From: Arthrobacter nitroguajacolicus_D
Lineage (GTDB): Bacteria > Actinomycetota > Actinomycetes > Actinomycetales > Micrococcaceae
DNA: 64,000 bases
Assembly: GCF_031455195.1 (NCBI RefSeq)
Contig: NZ_JAVDSH010000001.1
Location: 434,001-498,000, forward strand
Direction of reading: 5' to 3'
Each line of letters begins with the position of its first letter. Position 1 is the first letter of the stretch. Shown here one piece after another: positions 57,865 to 64,000 of the stretch. A model generated the notes under the pieces. That model did no database searches. It worked only from the letters and a program-made list of their open reading frames with translations, and was not told the origin of the DNA. The position numbers and the translations under genes are program-made.

Positions 57865-59509
57865 CGCCACCTCCCATGAAGCGTCCCGCCGGCGCAACGA
57901 CATGGCCGATGCGGTCTTCCTGCCCCTGGACGACTATCTCGGCACCATAGGGATTCGCAGGGCAGTTCTCCTGTGCCAACTGCCATTGACGGTCATGATG
58001 ACCCTCATCCTCTTCCTGGCTCTCCTGTTCAAACCCGCGACTCCCTGGGATCCCGGGGTCTTCCTTATCCCTTTCCTCCATGTGCTGATTCCTGCCGCAT
58101 GCCTTGTCCTGCCCTGGCATCGGCTTCCAGCAGGGAGTTTCGTCCTCATCCCCGTGGCCGATTGCCTCAGCGTGGGACTTCTTCGCGAGATCGGAGGCCC
58201 GGTCCTGAGCGTGGTGGGACTACTGATGGCGTTCCCCGTCATTTGGTTATCCGTCAGCGTCAATCGGGTCCGCTTGGCCTTGTCCATCATGGCGCCCATT
58301 GTCGCCACCCTTGCTTCACCGCTGGCTTTGGGCCACGAGATCGAACCGTCCGAAATGATCCGCATGATCGTGTTTCCGACCATCATGGCGGGGCTCGCTT
58401 TCACGGGGCACGCTGTTGCCCGCGGGCTCACCAAACACCGCGAAATACTGAATCAAAATGACCGGGACCTGGCGCTTTTGAACAAGGCGACAGCCGACCA
58501 CGCCCAGCTCCTCGATACGGTCCTTGAAACAGTGAACGTCGGCGTGTGGGCCATGGACACCAACGGCACCGACATACTTACTAACCGCCGGTTTCGGTCG
58601 GACCGCTCGTGGAGCCTTGAAAACGTGGGTGGAAGGAACCCCTTCACCATATGTCCGGGACAGGTGCCCGACGACTCCCCCGGCCCTGCCGAGCTCGCTG
58701 CGGGTGGCGCAACCTTTACCCACCGGCTGATCAGGGTTGGACCGGACAAGGATCACCAACGGACCTTTTCCGCCGCCGCTCGCCCGCTGCTGGGGGAATC
58801 CGGCCACCTAAAAGGCTCAGTGCTTGCCTTCACTGATGTGACCGCCTTAGTGAAAGCCCAGACAGCCCGGGACAAATTCGTTGCCACTGTTTCCCACGAG
58901 CTTCGCACACCGCTGACATCAATTCTTGGCTATCTGGAAATCCTCGACGAACACCCTGACCCTCAGTACCTGGGCATCATCGAACGGAACGCTGAACGTT
59001 TGTTGGCCCTGATCAATAACCTGCTCCTGGTTGCCTGCGAGGAGCTGGAAATCCGCCGCCGCCCCACCAACATTGGCGACCTCCTGCAGGAATCAGTAAG
59101 AGCCGCGAAATCCGAGGCGGACGCCAGGGGCGTCACCGTCACTCTATCGATCCAGGGAGACGCGGAAGTCGGGGTGGATCCCCGCCATTTCGCCAAAGCC
59201 GTTGATGAGCTGCTGTCCAACGCCATCAAGTTCTCCCCTGAGGGCCGAAACGTCTCAGTCGTCCTTCGAGACACTGACGACAGGATTGAGTTGACCGTCA
59301 GCGACCAAGGGTTCGGCATGACACAACAAGAACAGGATGCGGCCTTCACGACGTTCTTCAAAGCCGACCATGCCCTGGAAACGGCGATTCCGGGCGCAGG
59401 TCTGGGGCTGCCCCTATGCAAAGCCATCATCGAGGCCCACGCTGGAACCATCAAACTGGAAAGCCAGCCGAAGTCCGGGACAACGGTGACCATTGCGATG
59501 CCGCGCTAG
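57857..59509 (+). CDS. Membrane sensor histidine kinase
   Basis: A 550-residue sensor kinase. About six hydrophobic helices (residues about 30-190) form an N-terminal membrane domain resembling multi-helix sensors. A PAS-like region follows (AQLLDTVLETVNVGVWAMDT, then a linker), then the dimerisation/phosphoacceptor helix FVATVSHELRTPLTSILGYL (His in SHE), the N-box DELLSNAIKFSPEG, G1 VSDQGFGMT and GAGLGLPLC. There is no response regulator gene next to it. The start is TTG 57857, eight nt inside fliG with GAGG six nt upstream; ATG 57902 is an alternative. Coupling to fliG hints at a motility-related or simply shared transcript. Confidence 0.88.
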   Translation: MTDATSHEASRRRNDMADAVFLPLDDYLGTIGIRRAVLLCQLPLTVMMTLILFLALLFKPATPWDPGVFLIPFLHVLIPAACLVLPWHRLPAGSFVLIPVADCLSVGLLREIGGPVLSVVGLLMAFPVIWLSVSVNRVRLALSIMAPIVATLASPLALGHEIEPSEMIRMIVFPTIMAGLAFTGHAVARGLTKHREILNQNDRDLALLNKATADHAQLLDTVLETVNVGVWAMDTNGTDILTNRRFRSDRSWSLENVGGRNPFTICPGQVPDDSPGPAELAAGGATFTHRLIRVGPDKDHQRTFSAAARPLLGESGHLKGSVLAFTDVTALVKAQTARDKFVATVSHELRTPLTSILGYLEILDEHPDPQYLGIIERNAERLLALINNLLLVACEELEIRRRPTNIGDLLQESVRAAKSEADARGVTVTLSIQGDAEVGVDPRHFAKAVDELLSNAIKFSPEGRNVSVVLRDTDDRIELTVSDQGFGMTQQEQDAAFTTFFKADHALETAIPGAGLGLPLCKAIIEAHAGTIKLESQPKSGTTVTIAMPR

Positions 59510-59525
59510 ATACCGTTGCGTCGAG

Positions 59526-61502
<1,977 letters not shown>

Positions 61503-61589
61503 CCCGGCCTCTTCCGCGGATCTCACTGGCCTTGTTCTCTGCTGAACATAACACCGCCGCTCCCCCGCGGTTGCCGCTCTTGATGAATC

Positions 61590-61613
61590 CTTAACGCGCA
61601 GTACTTAACGCGC
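61590..61613. repeat. Short direct repeat CTTAACGCGC
   Basis: CTTAACGCGC occurs at 61590-61599 and 61604-61613 (14-bp period) in the 207-bp gap between the transporter gene start and the GAF-ANTAR gene stop. It might be a regulatory site of the transporter gene; nothing else is recognised in this gap. Confidence 0.3.
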
Positions 61614-61709
61614 CTGGTACTACCTGAAGCGGGCAAAGAACAGGCTGTCGGCAACAGGGCACGGCTGGCACGAAGCGCAAGTCGGCCCGCCGTCGTCGGC
61701 CTTTCAGAT

Positions 61710-62459
61710 CTAGTCCTGGAAGTGGGTTGTTGTTTTTCCTTTGGACCCGGAGCGGCCCGCGACGATCCCTTCCGCGAGATCGTGGACCTTCTGGTTGCGG
61801 TTTTGGGAGGCCTTGATGAGAAATTCGAAAGCCTCGTCCTGGGAGCAGCGGCTTTCGGTCATGACGATCCCCGTCGCGATATCGATGGCTGTCCGGCGTT
61901 CCATTGCGGCCCTGAGGTCTTCGGCAAGCAGGTCCGCAGAGGCAATTCGGAGGGCCAGCCGAAGGGCCTGGGCGGCCATGTCCGCAAAGTGGGTTGCCTC
62001 CGCAATGGCCGCCTGATTGAAAAGCCCTGTAGCGGGGGCGAAGAAGTTCAGGGCCGCCGACGCATCGTTCCCAAGTGCCAAGGGCACGCCCAAGACACTT
62101 CGGGCACCGGCTGCCGCAACATTTTTCGAGTACTTCGGCCATCGCTCGTCCGTTTGGGTATCCTCAAGGAGTACCGGCTGGGAGGTTTCGACGGCCTCCA
62201 GCACAGGTCCGGCGCCCAGGGATTGTTCGATGCCGTCCAGAAGGACGGCGTCGTCGCTGCTGCCTGCCAAAGTGGCTGCGCGTTTGCGGCGCCACAGCGT
62301 GACGGCGCATTCAATCCTTGCCCCGGTGACGCGGCTCAGGGTCGTGGCTGCGTAACGGGTCATGCCGTCAACAAAGCCCTTAACGTCCCCGGTTCCTGCT
62401 ATCAGCTGGTGAAGACGCTGGAAGTCCGCGTTCTGCTCCTCAGTTTCCACATCCCGCAT
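61710..62459 (-). CDS. GAF-ANTAR domain protein
   Basis: A 249-residue predicted RNA-binding antiterminator. Residues about 20-165 form a GAF sensor domain (GPVLEAVETSQPVLLEDTQT; AAGARSVLGVPLALGNDASA; ALNFFAPATGLFNQAAIAEA). Residues about 175-235 form the ANTAR domain (LRAAMERRTAIDIATGIVMT; SRCSQDEAFEFLIKASQNRN). ANTAR domains bind paired hairpins and prevent transcription termination; GAF-ANTAR proteins are numerous in actinobacteria. ATG 62459 is a weakly supported start. Confidence 0.9.
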   Translation of the reverse strand: MRDVETEEQNADFQRLHQLIAGTGDVKGFVDGMTRYAATTLSRVTGARIECAVTLWRRKRAATLAGSSDDAVLLDGIEQSLGAGPVLEAVETSQPVLLEDTQTDERWPKYSKNVAAAGARSVLGVPLALGNDASAALNFFAPATGLFNQAAIAEATHFADMAAQALRLALRIASADLLAEDLRAAMERRTAIDIATGIVMTESRCSQDEAFEFLIKASQNRNQKVHDLAEGIVAGRSGSKGKTTTHFQD

Positions 62460-62505
62460 TCTAAAAGCGAGTAATTGCCGGAGCAAGAATGACTAACGGC
62501 GCAGG

Positions 62506-63540
62506 TCACACGAGCCAGCGCCACCAGCGCGGCTGTTCCGGTTCCGGCGTCGGTTCCGGTTCCGGTTCCTCGCCCAACGCCAAGGCGGCCTCGACGATGT
62601 CTTCGGCAGTGAGGGTCATAACGGCCTCGCGATCAAGGGAATCGAGGCTCTGTTCCTCGTTGAGCGACAGCCGCAGCGCTTGGCGGTTGAGCGCCTGCTC
62701 GAACAGGGTGCGTGCAAACCGTGCATTGCCGGAGTCCTCGCCGGCGTGGAGACCGCTAAGGATGCGGCGAAGCATCTGCTCTGCGCCCGGCTCCAACGTG
62801 TACTCGTGTTGGACCAACATCCTTTGGAAGATCGTCTGGAGTTCGTCAACGGAATAGTCCGGGAAGGTAATCTCGCGGGCAAAGCGAGAACGCAGTCCAG
62901 GGTTCGAGAGCAAGAATGACTCCATCAAGCGTGGATACCCGGCCACGATCACGACCAGCCGGTGCCGATGGTCCTCCATCCGTTTCAGCAGGACCTCGAT
63001 CGCCTCCGGGCCGAAGTCCGTCCGGCCGTCCTCCGGGGCCAGCGCGTAGGCCTCGTCGATGAACAGCACACCGTCCAGCGCCCGCCGGATCACACGGTCG
63101 GTCTTGATGGCGGTGGCCCCCACGTACTGCCCTACCAGCCCCGAACGGTCCACCTCGACCAGATGGCCCTTCTGCAGCAAGCCGACCGCCCGGTACATCT
63201 CGGCCAGGAGCCGGGCCACCGTCGTCTTGCCCGTGCCTGGGTTGCCGAGAAACACCAGATGCTGTGAGGTGGCCACTTCCGGCAGTCCGTGGGCCTTTCG
63301 GCGGGCCTGCACCTGGAGCAGCGCGACAAGGGCCCGCACCTGTTCTTTTACAGTCTCCAGCCCGACCAATGCGTCGAGCTCGGCCTGCACCTCGGATAGC
63401 GGGCGGGCTGGACCGGGCCTTGCACCGATGAGGTCGCCCACCAGGTCGTCCACACGCTCCGAACCGGGCAGCTTGAGCTGATTGGCCAGATGGCCAATGG
63501 ATTCCCTCAGGTCATCGAGCGGATTGCGGCTGGCAGCCAT
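62506..63540 (-). CDS. CbbX/SpoVK-like AAA ATPase
   Basis: A 344-residue AAA+ protein: LVGLETVKEQVRALVALLQV (linker helix), Walker A GNPGTGKTT (99-107), Walker B GVLFIDEAYAL, sensor 1 VVIVAGYP, and the arginine-finger region NPGLRSRF. It resembles CbbX, SpoVK and the ATPase core of EccA. No RuBisCO or ESX genes are near, so the client is unknown. The C-terminus is a Glu-Pro repeat (EEPEPEPTPEPEQPRWWRWL) encoded by a short GC-rich tandem repeat. ATG 63540 starts at MAASRNPLDDLRES. Confidence 0.88.
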   Translation of the reverse strand: MAASRNPLDDLRESIGHLANQLKLPGSERVDDLVGDLIGARPGPARPLSEVQAELDALVGLETVKEQVRALVALLQVQARRKAHGLPEVATSQHLVFLGNPGTGKTTVARLLAEMYRAVGLLQKGHLVEVDRSGLVGQYVGATAIKTDRVIRRALDGVLFIDEAYALAPEDGRTDFGPEAIEVLLKRMEDHRHRLVVIVAGYPRLMESFLLSNPGLRSRFAREITFPDYSVDELQTIFQRMLVQHEYTLEPGAEQMLRRILSGLHAGEDSGNARFARTLFEQALNRQALRLSLNEEQSLDSLDREAVMTLTAEDIVEAALALGEEPEPEPTPEPEQPRWWRWLV

Positions 63541-63624
63541 ACATCCACTGTAACTCCCGGTTCCCCAAATACGGCGGCGCTGGTCCACCCGCATTAATCC
63601 GCAACGGCCTCATGACCGGTGACG

Positions 63625-63999
63625 CTAGGGATCCTGGCTTGCTAATTCCCCTGTCACTACTTCTCCCGGGATGCGGGCCGTGCGCCAAGTATCCACGGCG
63701 ATGACCGCCCCGAGCACCACCAGCGACAGTGACACCGACGCAACCGCGTCGGTGAGCCAGTGATAACCGAGGTATATCCGGCTGACGGCCGCAAAGACAA
63801 CACCAATGACGGCACAGAGAAAGCTGACGACGGCGATCTTTGGGTTTCGGTGCCGGGAGAAGACAAGAAACGTCAGGACAAGCAGGAAGTCCGAGGCGCC
63901 AAGGACGTGCCCGGACGGAAAGGAGAACGTCGTGTCAGCGCCGAATAACATGAGGTCCACAGGTGGCCGCTGCCGGCCGACCAAGCGCCCGATGATCTG
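63625..63999 (-). CDS. PAP2-family phosphatase, N-terminal end cut by window
   Basis: The C-terminal 125 residues of a type 2 phosphatidic acid phosphatase. Visible: GRLVGRQRPP (end of the K......RP motif), FSFPSGH (motif 2, catalytic His) and SRIYLGYHWLTDAVAS (motif 3, His and Asp). Hydrophobic helices follow each motif. It probably hydrolyses a lipid phosphate such as undecaprenyl pyrophosphate or phosphatidate at the membrane. The frame remains open to the right edge, so the start is outside. Confidence 0.88.
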   Translation of the reverse strand, partial: QIIGRLVGRQRPPVDLMLFGADTTFSFPSGHVLGASDFLLVLTFLVFSRHRNPKIAVVSFLCAVIGVVFAAVSRIYLGYHWLTDAVASVSLSLVVLGAVIAVDTWRTARIPGEVVTGELASQDP

Positions 64000-64000
64000 C

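Overview
The window looks like chromosome of a high-GC Gram-positive soil actinobacterium, most likely Arthrobacter sensu lato (Paenarthrobacter/Pseudarthrobacter, Micrococcaceae). The grounds are codon and GC bias, frequent GTG/TTG starts, an ECF42 sigma factor with a DGPF partner, a fused OleBC protein and a probable levoglucosan dehydrogenase. No rRNA, tRNA, CRISPR array, insertion sequence or integrase was recognised.

Layout. 1-7.8 kb: a permease (cut by the left edge) with a YtcJ-like amidohydrolase, HrpB helicase, and a zinc alcohol dehydrogenase divergent from an MmyB-type regulator. 7.8-12.7 kb: a cupin remnant, the ECF42 sigma/DGPF pair, a fatty-acid desaturase, a small secreted protein and a 5'-3' exonuclease. 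12.8-21.1 kb: a MobA-like aromatic monooxygenase behind a promoter with a perfect operator-like palindrome, then an RpiR-led operon (beta-hydroxyacid dehydrogenase, aldehyde dehydrogenase, M20 amidohydrolase, DUF3100 membrane protein). 21.2-24.5 kb: an MFS transporter convergent with an unusual fusion of GTP cyclohydrolase II to a class D flavin monooxygenase. 24.5-38.1 kb: mostly single housekeeping or stress genes (DksA-type zinc finger, PPOX protein, DHFR-like protein, ArfB, RidA, UvrA2, PoxB, DUF3846 protein, stand-alone LigD polymerase domain, cation antiporter, SQR-like oxidoreductase, DUF2945 protein). 38.3-43.0 kb: the olefin hydrocarbon operon oleA-oleBC-oleD. 43.0-47.6 kb: an MBL-like protein, an MBL pseudogene, and two zinc dehydrogenases with a small conserved protein. 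47.6-56.8 kb: a LacI-regulated sugar ABC transporter and catabolic operon that best fits levoglucosan use. 56.8-64 kb: an orphan fliG translationally coupled to that operon, a sensor histidine kinase, an APC-type transporter, a GAF-ANTAR regulator, a CbbX-like AAA ATPase, and a PAP2 phosphatase cut by the right edge.

How the genes work together. In the ole operon OleA condenses two acyl-CoAs, OleD reduces the beta-ketoacid, and the fused OleBC closes a beta-lactone and decarboxylates it to an alkene. In the LacI operon an ABC importer brings in an anhydrosugar or related sugar, one Gfo/Idh/MocA enzyme oxidises it, a TIM-barrel enzyme processes the keto-sugar, and a second Gfo/Idh/MocA enzyme probably reduces the product; three operator copies at 22-23 bp intervals sit on its promoter. 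The RpiR operon looks like hydrolysis of an acylated or amide compound followed by oxidation of a hydroxyacid via a semialdehyde, with DUF3100 as the likely transporter. The observations most worth following up are the RibA-monooxygenase fusion, the orphan FliG/sensor kinase pair with a hairpin on its start codon, and the shared or tandem operator motifs.
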